Source of the DNA: Lysinibacillus contaminans
GTDB taxonomy: Bacteria > Bacillota > Bacilli > Bacillales_A > Planococcaceae
DNA length: 64,000 bases
Reading direction: 5' to 3'
NCBI RefSeq assembly: GCF_001278945.1
Contig: NZ_LGRV01000003.1
Coordinates: 1,798,001 to 1,862,000 of the forward strand
Position 1 is the first letter of the stretch. The number at the start of each line of letters is the position of its first letter. Of this stretch, positions 56,029 to 63,667 are shown piece by piece. The notes beneath the pieces were generated by a model that did no database searches, was not told where the DNA came from, and was given only the letters and a program-made list of their open reading frames with translations. Position numbers and translations under genes: made by a program.

Positions 56029-56550
56029 ATGATTATTAGTGCTGAAATAACGGAACAACCAATAGCTGGTCAATTTGATGAAATAATTTATGAAGTTTCT
56101 TCCCCAACTACGATTGATTGGACATGGGTAAAGTTTGAAGATGAAAATTATTATGAATGGTATGGTCAATTTAGAGGATTACCAAAATCCATCGCTTTAT
56201 CTACCAAACATAATAAAGTTTTAATTCTTACTTCCGATTATTTAATTGAAATCGATTGTATTAGCAAGAAAATGACTTCATTTGAATCAATTTATGAAGA
56301 GCAGAAAATCTATCAAGATTTAACGGTAACACCTGATGGCGATTTTATTATAGCTGACTATTATTCTATCGAATTAGTTGGTGCATTGTTGGATGAACGA
56401 CAAACAATCGAAAGTCCAAAGCCGATGGATATGATTAAATTTAACGGGTGGATCGATAACCACCTACAAATTAGCTGCCTAGAATTCCCTACAAACATCA
56501 AAATAAAGTTAGAACTCGATACCAATAGCATGAAAATTCATGAAAAATAA
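56029..56550 (+). CDS. Hypothetical protein
   Basis: A 173-residue soluble protein I do not recognise. The ATG at 56029 follows AGGATAGGA. Strand-rich pattern with regular Tyr/Trp (TTIDWTWVKFEDENYYEWYGQF; NKVLILTSDYLIEIDCISKK; DGDFIIADYYSIELV) suggests a beta-propeller-like or immunity-type fold. Its lone position, high AT content and Asp/Glu bias are those of small immunity or antitoxin-like genes, yet no toxin partner is seen. Confidence 0.6.
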   Translation: MIISAEITEQPIAGQFDEIIYEVSSPTTIDWTWVKFEDENYYEWYGQFRGLPKSIALSTKHNKVLILTSDYLIEIDCISKKMTSFESIYEEQKIYQDLTVTPDGDFIIADYYSIELVGALLDERQTIESPKPMDMIKFNGWIDNHLQISCLEFPTNIKIKLELDTNSMKIHEK

Positions 56551-56590
56551 AATCCGATTCATAGAAGTATTATGAATCGGATTTTTGATA
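56548..56590. terminator. Bidirectional terminator
   Basis: AAAATCCGATTCATA/TATGAATCGGATTTT, perfect 15-bp stem with 7-nt loop, followed by TGATAAA. It ends the preceding gene and may serve the minus side. Confidence 0.85.
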
Positions 56591-56675
56591 AATTTTCAAC
56601 CTCGCATACTTATGATACGGTTCACCGTATCATACCCTTAGTAAGGATACAAAACTATCATCCGAATCTTTTCTT

Positions 56676-57212
56676 CTATTGCATATATTCATCTTCATTA
56701 ATAGCAACTGCATGAATACCCTCTATAAACGTATTTATGAGGATTGAATAGCTTTTATTGATATCAAGTGGCATCCCGAATCCGCCCATCTGTTCAATAG
56801 AAGTGAAGCCATGAAGAATACTCCGTAAACCTCTTATCATATGAATCGCCATTTCTTCCTTCAAATTATAGGCTTGTAGTACTTGAACAACAAGGTGCAC
56901 GATAGATTCCTGGGCTTGTTGCAATTCTTTGTCGTTCGCATCTGGAAAACGAGTGCTCGCTTCATACAGCCCCGGATGCATCCGTACAAATTGTATATAT
57001 GCATTACTAATTTTCCGAATGGCGTCATCACCTGAGCGTCCCACCGCAGCTTGAAGCAAGTGTTCATGTAGTTTTTTTACTCCTTGAATAGCTAACTTCT
57101 GTTTCAATCCATTTAAACCATCGAGATGGTTATATAACGAAGGTGGCCGTACTTCTAATTTTTCTGCTAATAAGCCTATTGAAAGTTGATCTAATATTTC
57201 TATTTTGCTTCT
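56676..57212 (-). pseudogene. TetR-family regulator, N-terminus lost
   Basis: The C-terminal ligand domain (TetR_C/WHG type, 143 codons) is intact. In-frame codons upstream give LDQLSIGLLAEKLEVRPPSLY NHLDGL-type sequence, the second half of a TetR helix-turn-helix, but a TGA at 57213-57215 cuts it and the first helix is missing. The only usable start (TTG at 57107) has no ribosome site and would remove the DNA-binding domain. The break near 57210 looks like a deletion or insertion scar; sequence beyond is unrelated. Confidence 0.7.
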
Positions 57213-57336
57213 TCACATATTGCAGATGAAGCATGAGTTCAGAATTCATCATGGATTAACAGGTCAATCAGAAGCCTCTCTAAAAACGCCCAGTTGGAAT
57301 GGAAATTGCCCTCAACTTTTGGTGATGAACCCTAAA

Positions 57337-58368
57337 TTAATCAAAATTCTTTATGACCTTCCCTATTAAGCCAGCCGCTACACTATGTCCTGTAATTTGA
57401 TTGACCGTCCCTGTAAAATAAAGATCTTTTTTAGGATAATAAAAAGCAAAAGCCCCCGACTGTCCCCAGTGTCCGATTAATCCGTTTTTGAAAGACAATA
57501 TGGATATCGGCTGTTTAGCTATTCCTACTCCATAATAAAATTGTCCAGGTATCAGCAGGAAATTCCAGTTATTCATTAACTCTTTAAAATCACTTTTTGG
57601 AAAGAAATGTCCGTCGAAAAATGCTTTTAAAAATAGCATCGATTCTTTTGCTGTCGATACAATACCACCTTCTGATGGGATCGATGCCATGTACTCGGGA
57701 ATATGAAGTTGTTTTGACTTATAATTCAAAGGGATCGGTTTTGAGTCATTCACATCTTCGTAAACATAGGTATGTTGTAGCTTTAAATCGTCAAAAATAA
57801 ATTCTTTGAATACCTCTTGAGTCGTTTTTCCAGTAATACTTTTAATGATTTCACCTAAGAGTTTATAGTTCGTGTCAGAATAATGCACCTTACCTTTTTG
57901 TCCAGGTTTAAATTTTGCCTTCATTTGTTTGACAGATTGAAGTGTTCTCTCAAGAGGCCAAGATTGATCCTTTCCATTAGCAAGTTCTAAAAAAACTTCA
58001 GAAGTAAAATAATCTGGTATCCCCGAAGTATTAGACATTAGGTGTTTAATAGTAATTTCATTTGAGTAATCTTGATCTTTTAATATATGAAGACGTCTAA
58101 TATCATTTTCCAGAAGATATTTTGAAATTGCATCATCTAAATGTACCTGATTTTCCGCCCTTAACTTCAACATGATTGCTGTAATATATAATTTCGTTAC
58201 ACTCGCAATAAAGTATGGATCTTCTTCTTTTATATTCCCAGCACCACTAACATTTGAAAAAGAGTTATCCCCTTTTTCTACGCATAAAACTGCTCCGGTT
58301 ATATTCCTTTTCTTGATGGCCTGTGCTATAAGCTCATTAAGAATCGGCGGATTTATTGCTTTTCCCAT
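57337..58368 (-). CDS. Serine hydrolase, beta-lactamase/D-Ala-D-Ala carboxypeptidase class C fold
   Basis: 343 residues, no signal peptide or membrane segment. Catalytic SxxK in IASVTKLYI, the Tyr-x-Asn equivalent YSDTNY, and HWGQSGA in place of KTG. This is the family of esterase/DD-peptidase-like proteins (PBP4*, AmpC-like) rather than a true beta-lactamase. The lack of an export signal points to an intracellular esterase or peptidase. No linked gene helps with substrate. Confidence 0.85.
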   Translation of the reverse strand: MGKAINPPILNELIAQAIKKRNITGAVLCVEKGDNSFSNVSGAGNIKEEDPYFIASVTKLYITAIMLKLRAENQVHLDDAISKYLLENDIRRLHILKDQDYSNEITIKHLMSNTSGIPDYFTSEVFLELANGKDQSWPLERTLQSVKQMKAKFKPGQKGKVHYSDTNYKLLGEIIKSITGKTTQEVFKEFIFDDLKLQHTYVYEDVNDSKPIPLNYKSKQLHIPEYMASIPSEGGIVSTAKESMLFLKAFFDGHFFPKSDFKELMNNWNFLLIPGQFYYGVGIAKQPISILSFKNGLIGHWGQSGAFAFYYPKKDLYFTGTVNQITGHSVAAGLIGKVIKNFD

Positions 58369-58651
58369 CCTAAATCGCCTCTCTCCAAAAGAGTATTTTT
58401 CAAATGAAGTTTTTACTACATATTACTTTCTAGATATATGTATTTATGATTATAAAAACAACCGTGCTTATCCACATAAACATGTTTGTTCGATTAAGCG
58501 GTGACAAAATGCCAATCCAGCAAATTAAAGCTAAGCTAAATGCTACATCGCCAAAGAAAATGGAAGGTGGCCTAAGCCTAGCTTTTTTCTATATGATTTT
58601 TCAACATTAACCCTCAACGTAGGCGTAAAATTCAATAGTAAATTTCTTAGA
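58369..58651. other. Intergenic region upstream of the serine hydrolase
   Basis: Promoter region of the minus-strand hydrolase; no gene seen. A short C-rich inverted pattern (GGTGGCCTAAGCCTAGC) near 58567 is not a clear terminator. Confidence 0.35.
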
Positions 58652-58692
58652 AAACAAAAAAAGATAGTAGGGAAACTCCTCTACTATCTTTT
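58652..58692. terminator. Bidirectional terminator downstream of queT
   Basis: GATAGTAG/CTACTATC with a 10-nt loop, A-rich on the left and TTTTCT on the right. It lies about 145 nt after the queT stop. Confidence 0.65.
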
Positions 58693-58836
58693 CTAACTTT
58701 AGTTATTTTATTTTATAGTTTCTGAAAAAAAACTAGTACATTCACCATTGTGTTAAGTGCTGCGAACACTTCTTCATACGTTTTTTACACTTCCACTTAT
58801 GTGAATGTCGCAGTTTTCACCTCGGCGTAATGGATA

Positions 58837-59346
58837 TTATTTCGATAAATCGATTTTTTTATTTAATAAATATATAGTTACTCCACCAACAGTCATTGAC
58901 AACAACTCCCCGATTCCAACCGTAAACCAAGTTGCCCAAAATGGAAGATCAAAAAGAATTGTTAATTGCCCTGCAACTGTGAACATTGATAAAGCAAAAA
59001 TCAATGCGGTCAAAACCATTTTCAAAATGTCATTTGTCATATTTTTAGTTAGGCTTCTACAAAGAATTAATACAAGAAATGTCGAAATCCCACCGATTGG
59101 TACGTCTAGTAGCCAAGTTGGTGACATGAGATTTGCGAGGATTACGCCCAACGTCACGGCCACTATATACCGCTTATTGTACAATGCCAGATAGTTGAAC
59201 ATCTCCGACAAACGTAGTTGTACTGCTCCAAAACTAATGACCGACAACAAAACAGTTACGGCCACATAAAGGGCTGCAACAAGTGCTGTCTTTGTAAGCT
59301 CACTGACAGAAGTACGAGATGAGTCTTTTAAAACAGATGTATTCAA
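58837..59346 (-). CDS. queT: Queuosine precursor ECF transporter S component QueT
   Basis: Substrate-binding membrane component (QueT/COG4708) of an energy-coupling-factor transporter for preQ1/preQ0-type precursors. 169 residues, about five to six helices. Signatures VRLSEMFNYLALYNKRYI-like (QLRLSEMFNYLALYNKRY), GVILANLMSPTWLLDVPIGGISTF and GIGELLSMTVGG. TTG or ATG start near 59346 behind AAAGGAGAATG. The leader carries a probable preQ1 riboswitch, which independently supports the substrate. Confidence 0.92.
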   Translation of the reverse strand: MNTSVLKDSSRTSVSELTKTALVAALYVAVTVLLSVISFGAVQLRLSEMFNYLALYNKRYIVAVTLGVILANLMSPTWLLDVPIGGISTFLVLILCRSLTKNMTNDILKMVLTALIFALSMFTVAGQLTILFDLPFWATWFTVGIGELLSMTVGGVTIYLLNKKIDLSK

Positions 59347-59354
59347 TTTTCATT

Positions 59355-59465
59355 CTCCTTTGTAAAATAGCATCATGGCTATTTTAGTAATAACTACGAC
59401 CAAAGGAAGAGAGCCTATCGCCCTATCTGAAGTGCCGTAGTGCAAGCTAAATTTTGCTTACTTGC
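59355..59465 (-). promoter_or_regulatory. Probable preQ1 riboswitch (class II-like) of queT
   Basis: Minus strand: TATAAT (RC of 59468-59473) starts the transcript; a GCAAG/CTTGC hairpin; then ACTACG (RC of 59436-59441) pairs with CGTAGT (RC of 59393-59398); spacer with ATTAC; hairpin AAAATAGC/GCTATTTT (59364-59385); then CAAAGGAG, the queT ribosome site. The loop holds TCCTTTG (59401-59407), exactly complementary to CAAAGGA (59356-59362), a 7-bp pseudoknot that would hide the site. Order and ATTAC/CAAAGGAGA blocks match preQ1-II. Confidence 0.65.
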
Positions 59466-59499
59466 GTATTATAGCAGAAAAATTTAACAAGAAACAATA

Positions 59500-60255
59500 T
59501 TATTTTGCAATCCAACCACCATCAATCGGTACAACAGCCCCGTGCATATAATCAGCTGCCTTACTCGCTAAATAAAGTGTTAAACTTGCCACTTCACTTG
59601 GTTGTGCCCAACGACCCGCAGGTGTTTCTTTAGCAACCCATTTTGCGATTTCGCCATCTCCTTCAAAATCAGCCTTATTCATTGGCGTTTGGATGGCTCC
59701 AGGTGCAATCGCATTGGCGCGAATACCTTCACGACAATAATCTAAATCTAACTGTTTCGTATAACCAACAATCGCATGCTTAGAAGCTGTATACGCAGCA
59801 CCACCACCACCGGCAACAAGCCCTGCAATGGATGCCATATTCACGATTACACCCGATTTTCGTTTTAACATATGCGGTAAAACTGTATTCGTCACAAAAT
59901 AGGTACCCTTTACATTAGTATTCATGATTTTATCCCAAAGCACTTCATCTGTATCAAGCGTTTTCGCGAAGCCATCTAAAACGCCTGCGGTATTGAGTAA
60001 TATATCGACTTGCTTGAATGTTGCCACCGCTCCTTCAAACGCTTGCTCCACATCAGCTTTACTGCATACACTTCCTACCCTGTATGTAAAACGTTCACGA
60101 TATTGTTGTTGTAGATTGATTAACCCCCGCTCATCCATATCAAAAGCAAATACATTTGCGCCATTTTCTAAAAAAGCAATGGCTTGCGCCTGCCCAATAC
60201 CAGAAGCAGCCCCCGTTACAAATACCGTCTTGCCTACGTACTCTTCAAATTTCAT
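59500..60255 (-). CDS. Short-chain dehydrogenase/reductase
   Basis: Classical SDR of 251 residues. TGAASGIGQAQA cofactor loop, FAFDMDERG (Asp after beta-2, NAD preference), NTAGVLDG, catalytic Ser in VNMASIAG and Tyr-x3-Lys in YTASKHA. The ATG at 60255 follows AGGAGAG; 13 upstream codons are unsupported. Often annotated as 3-oxoacyl-ACP reductase or 2,3-dihydroxybenzoate dehydrogenase; the substrate is not decided. Second SDR of the window and not a recent copy of the first. Confidence 0.88.
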   Translation of the reverse strand: MKFEEYVGKTVFVTGAASGIGQAQAIAFLENGANVFAFDMDERGLINLQQQYRERFTYRVGSVCSKADVEQAFEGAVATFKQVDILLNTAGVLDGFAKTLDTDEVLWDKIMNTNVKGTYFVTNTVLPHMLKRKSGVIVNMASIAGLVAGGGGAAYTASKHAIVGYTKQLDLDYCREGIRANAIAPGAIQTPMNKADFEGDGEIAKWVAKETPAGRWAQPSEVASLTLYLASKAADYMHGAVVPIDGGWIAK

Positions 60256-60273
60256 AACATCTCTCCTCCATGC

Positions 60274-60301
60274 AAAAAGCCCATGATTGCTCATGAGCTT
60301 T
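60274..60301 (-). terminator. Terminator of the DUF2829 gene
   Basis: AAAGCTCATGA pairs with TCATGGGCTTT (one G-U), followed by TTG on the minus strand; lies directly after the stop. Confidence 0.7.
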
Positions 60302-60306
60302 TACGC

Positions 60307-60528
60307 TTACTCTACTATTATCCAATCTTCTGCTAACAAGTCACAAACTGTCGGTGTGAACATTGTGTAGCCCTCACCACGTACATTTATTAAAAAATAG
60401 GGATTCAAGTTCTCGCCATCATGTGTGCTTTGTCCAACAAGCTTCACGTACAACTCGGCTCCGCCCCATCCTTTACGAATCACTTTCTCGCCAGCTTTTA
60501 AGCGTGGTAAAACCTCTTCAAACGTCAT
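60307..60528 (-). CDS. DUF2829 protein, Tad2-like (Thoeris anti-defence sponge family)
   Basis: Small 73-residue protein with the DUF2829 layout: MTFEEVLPRLKAGEKVIRKGWGG, a central N-[PY]-Y stretch, and the ending LLAEDWIIVE. Phage members (Tad2) bind and sequester the cyclic signalling nucleotide of Thoeris; many chromosomal DUF2829 genes have unknown roles. No prophage or Thoeris genes are seen nearby in this window. RBS region is AT-rich with GGATGAGTATA... before the ATG. Confidence in the family is good; in the anti-defence role low. Confidence 0.75.
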   Translation of the reverse strand: MTFEEVLPRLKAGEKVIRKGWGGAELYVKLVGQSTHDGENLNPYFLINVRGEGYTMFTPTVCDLLAEDWIIVE

Positions 60529-60619
60529 TTATACTCATCCTTTATCTCAGTCATATCAAGTATTCTTTATCGAAAGAAGTATACTGGATTTTTAGAACGT
60601 TTACAACTCTCGCTCAATT

Positions 60620-61927
60620 TCACTTTAGTGGAATTTTCACAATAGCTGTTGTCTCTAAATCACTGGTTGAGTTAATGGTGATTTTCCCATTATATTTATC
60701 CACAACTTCTCTCACGATAAATAAACCTTGCCCTCTTATTTTCCCTTGTTCTGCTCTTTTTGTTGAATACCCTTGTTTAAAAATTTGTTCTTTTTCTATA
60801 ATCTTCGGTCCTGTATTCATTATTTTAAATACATAGTGTGTATTAAATGCTGTACAGCAGATCGTTATTTTCCGTTCTCCTTCAGGTAATTCAATTGTTG
60901 CATCAATGGCATTATCAATTAAATTCGATAAAATTTTGATTAAATCAGTTGTTTTTATTTTATTGAATGTATCTCGAGAAATTGTAAAATTCATATCTAT
61001 AATATAATTTTGTGCGGCCAATTTCTTTGTTTGCAATAATATAGACAGCCCTGGATGATCTATATTTAATTTTAGTGATTCAATTGCACGAACTTCTTTT
61101 GACAGTGATGCTAAATATTCCTGAGCTCGTACAGATTCACCCAATTGGAGAAGCCCGTGTAAAACTTGAATATGATTGGTAAAATCATGTCTTAAAGAGG
61201 AAACCGAGGTGATTAATGTTTTAATTTCTGCTTGGTAAATATCTTCAGTAACACCTACCTCTTTTGCCACTTCTTTTCGATACCATCTTTGCAAAAAGAA
61301 AAATGTTCCTATTACAACCAAAATAACTACACCATTAAAGACGAAAAGTAGAAAATTATTTTCTAGTACTTTGCCTTTGATTTCATTTAGTGTATCGGCA
61401 CCAATATCGATACCTATGTATCCGATCACCTTCCCTGCTTCACCCTTTATCGGTGCTCCAACAGAAAGATATGAACCAAAATGGGGATCTTCAATTACGC
61501 CTGTTACATATGTATTTCCTTCATAGGCTCTTTTGACCTGAGCCTCGGGTACTGTACAAACCTCCCCAATGATAAACCTGTTATTTAATTCATTGGGTAC
61601 TCCAGCTATCATTACTTTCGATTGCTTAGGATTATCAATTTCCAATGTATACACACTTAAAGCACCTAGTTTTTTTCTTGCATCATTTAAGTGGTTACTT
61701 ATTTGCCAATAATACGCATCTTTAACTTTTGTACCTAAGAAATGCTGGTAGGTGTCTATATCGATTGTTGATGCAATCGCAATAGCTGCTTCAAGACTTT
61801 GGTTTGCAATTGACTCTTCAATCGTCTTTTTCGTCCTCACATAAGATGTAAAAACATTTAAACTTGTAAACGATAATATTAAGACAGTTGATAACACTAA
61901 AATTAATTTTATTTTATAATTTTTCAT
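60620..61927 (-). CDS. Membrane sensor histidine kinase (Spo0B/CitA-type H-box)
   Basis: Orphan sensor kinase of about 435 residues. Two membrane helices (about 7-27 and 200-222) flank an extracellular domain of about 170 residues. The dimer/phospho-acceptor helix reads SSLRHDFTNHIQVLHGLLQLG (His in RHDxxNH, the Spo0B_a/CitA type), followed by an HATPase with LIDNAIDATIEL (N box) and RGQGLFIVREV (G box). The start is set at the ATG near 61927; earlier codons lack a ribosome site. No response regulator is adjacent, unusual for this class. Confidence 0.85.
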   Translation of the reverse strand: MKNYKIKLILVLSTVLILSFTSLNVFTSYVRTKKTIEESIANQSLEAAIAIASTIDIDTYQHFLGTKVKDAYYWQISNHLNDARKKLGALSVYTLEIDNPKQSKVMIAGVPNELNNRFIIGEVCTVPEAQVKRAYEGNTYVTGVIEDPHFGSYLSVGAPIKGEAGKVIGYIGIDIGADTLNEIKGKVLENNFLLFVFNGVVILVVIGTFFFLQRWYRKEVAKEVGVTEDIYQAEIKTLITSVSSLRHDFTNHIQVLHGLLQLGESVRAQEYLASLSKEVRAIESLKLNIDHPGLSILLQTKKLAAQNYIIDMNFTISRDTFNKIKTTDLIKILSNLIDNAIDATIELPEGERKITICCTAFNTHYVFKIMNTGPKIIEKEQIFKQGYSTKRAEQGKIRGQGLFIVREVVDKYNGKITINSTSDLETTAIVKIPLK

Positions 61928-62008
61928 ACAAACTGGTACTTCCTCATCTTTTTTATTTAAAAGGTGGATAATTACATAAATCATCCGAATTTCATATATA
62001 GCATTCAT

Positions 62009-62209
62009 TTGCTAATGAAACGAAAGTAATTTTTTCTACCAATACTATTATACTATAACTAAATTCAGAATGACTTGTTTATGATTATTTCAAATTCTTT
62101 TAAAGATAACCGTTCTCTTTGAAAAAACTCTTTTGTCATGAACTTTTTTTATACTCCGATGATGAGAAGGTTAAGCGTTTTTTAGCGATTTTTAAATTCA
62201 TTTCTAATG
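62009..62209. other. Intergenic region upstream of the kinase
   Basis: Promoter region of the minus-strand kinase, including a run of A/T and GATAACCG; no gene and no convincing -35/-10 pair. Confidence 0.35.
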
Positions 62210-62243
62210 AAAAAAAAGTATAGGCAAAAACAGCCTATACTTT
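62210..62243 (-). terminator. Terminator of the DUF1540 gene
   Basis: AAAGTATAGGC/GCCTATACTTT, 11-bp stem with 7-nt loop, preceded by A8 (T8 on the minus strand). Confidence 0.85.
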
Positions 62244-62268
62244 CAAACCACTTACCCCAAAAGCCAAA

Positions 62269-62496
62269 TTATTTTCGACTTTTTTCTTTTGACATGAACG
62301 TCTTACAGCACGTGTCTGAAGACTGATTGGCTTCTTCAGACACACTGCGGAAATCAAAATCAGAAGCAAACTCTGCATTTTTTTTGTTATTTGGGCGGAA
62401 ATCCATTTTGATTTCAATTTTGTCGGCTCCACAAATATTTCCTTTTGCATGGAAAACACAATTTGATACAGTACAGTTCACTTCTACATTTGGCAT
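62269..62496 (-). CDS. DUF1540 cysteine-rich protein
   Basis: 75-residue protein; the ATG at 62496 follows GGAGGAGAG, the best ribosome site of the region. NCTVSNCVFHAKGNICGAD gives the DUF1540 spacing of cysteines plus a His, probably a small metal site; CC occurs near the end. DUF1540 proteins are common in sporulating Firmicutes and some are spore- or stress-linked, but function is unknown. Upstream codons (to 62571) lack a site. Confidence 0.85.
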   Translation of the reverse strand: MPNVEVNCTVSNCVFHAKGNICGADKIEIKMDFRPNNKKNAEFASDFDFRSVSEEANQSSDTCCKTFMSKEKSRK

Positions 62497-62642
62497 AGCT
62501 CTCCTCCTCAGTAATTTGATAGCCTTGAAAAGTATAAAAAGGTAATCCGTTACCTCATCCATACTCCTCATAATGTATTTTGTCCATATCGAGGATTATT
62601 ATTTTTAAGCAAAATAAGCTTTTGTTGATTTTAAGCAAACGC

Positions 62643-62697
62643 AAAAAAGAGCAATAGTCAAATGAGTTTTCTCATTTCATTTGACTATTGCTTTTTT
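62643..62697. terminator. Strong hairpin upstream of the MFS remnant
   Basis: GCAATAGTCAAATGA/TCATTTGACTATTGC, perfect 15-bp stem with 11-nt loop, A6 left and T6 right. Works in both directions; on the plus strand no intact gene precedes it. Confidence 0.8.
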
Positions 62698-62827
62698 ATT
62701 TTTCTACAAACATAGAAATAATCATCTCAAAGGAATATACAAGCGTTGTGTTGATATGGTATTTGGGGATATGGGTTAATGAAGGGGTATTTTTGCTTGT
62801 TAATTCATGTGGAAATACTATAGATAG

Positions 62828-63355
62828 AAGTGGAGAAAAACAAATAAATCTTACATCACAGCAGAAAAAACGCTTCTTACTTTATTGTTTATTGGTTCAA
62901 TTTCATGTTTAGATAAAAGTATGATGGGCTTGACAGTAATGGCCTTTGCATCGGCAGCAGCTGGTATTATACTTCGAAAGTATTTCACCGGTAAAGAGAA
63001 ATACTTTGTTTTCTTATCTTGCGTCTTAACTGCAGTAGGTTTAATGGCGTTTATAACTAGTAGTAACCTTATCTTAATGATTGCTTTCTTATATATCGTA
63101 ACTACTTTATCTATGTTTACATTTACTGCATTTTTATCATTACCATACCAACTAATTCCATCTTCTCTTATCGGCTCATCTTATGCAGTAATCAATATTG
63201 GTGCCTTCATTGGTGGCATCATTTCTCCAATTATTATTGGGAATCTTGTAACAATTGCTGGTGGATCCTTCTTTACGGGATTTATCGTTATGGCAGTTGC
63301 CATGGTTATATGTGGGTTGACACCTGCTTTATTAAAAACAGGAGAAAAAGTTTAA
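62828..63355 (+). pseudogene. MFS transporter with large internal deletion
   Basis: The frame first encodes a typical MFS N-terminus and helix 1 (TAEKTLLTLLFIGSISCLDKS) and then, near 62935, jumps to the C-terminal half (GIILRKYFTGKEKYFVFL...FTAFLSLPYQLIPSSLIGSSYAVINIG) with helices about 8-12. An in-frame TAG precedes it and no ribosome site fits the first codons. A 156-codon C-terminal frame remains open but cannot make a working carrier. The relation to ExuT/UhpC-like carriers is suggested by the helix-1 motif. Confidence 0.65.
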
Positions 63356-63387
63356 AAACGATTGGATAGTATATCCAATCGTTTTTT
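63355..63387 (+). terminator. Terminator of the MFS remnant
   Basis: AAAACGATTGGATA.TATCCAATCGTTTT stem of about 13 bp, followed by TTC. The retained terminator fits a once complete gene. Confidence 0.85.
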
Positions 63388-63667
63388 CTATTTCTGTATT
63401 GAATATCTTCAATCGACTGTCTCTGATAAGCAATTAGCTCTTTTCAAACTTTAAAATTAATGGATAGCCATTTGAGATAATTTATGTGCCTCTTGATGTA
63501 AAAAATTCGAGCTATGCGAACTAGGCTTACTTCGACGGACCCAAGAATCTGAATCCAATGTACTTAGTGACGTAACGTATAAGAGCGGAAAATTGTCCTA
63601 AAAAGAAAAACATATCCGATTTCATTAATAAAACCCCATTACTATATCTGCATTTAAATATAGTAAT
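63388..63667. other. Intergenic region before the GntP gene
   Basis: No gene seen. Contains a faint inverted repeat (GGACCCAAG...) and the 3' end region of the GntP permease gene. Confidence 0.35.

Noticed and set aside
57222..57368. Plus-strand frame (…FRIHHGLTGQSEASLKTP…) across the TetR break
   Set aside because: No start with a ribosome site and it runs into the hydrolase 3' end; may be part of the inserted sequence but not supportable.
62688..62912. 74-codon plus frame before the MFS remnant
   Set aside because: No ribosome site; it overlaps the true MFS-like frame in another phase and starts inside a terminator.
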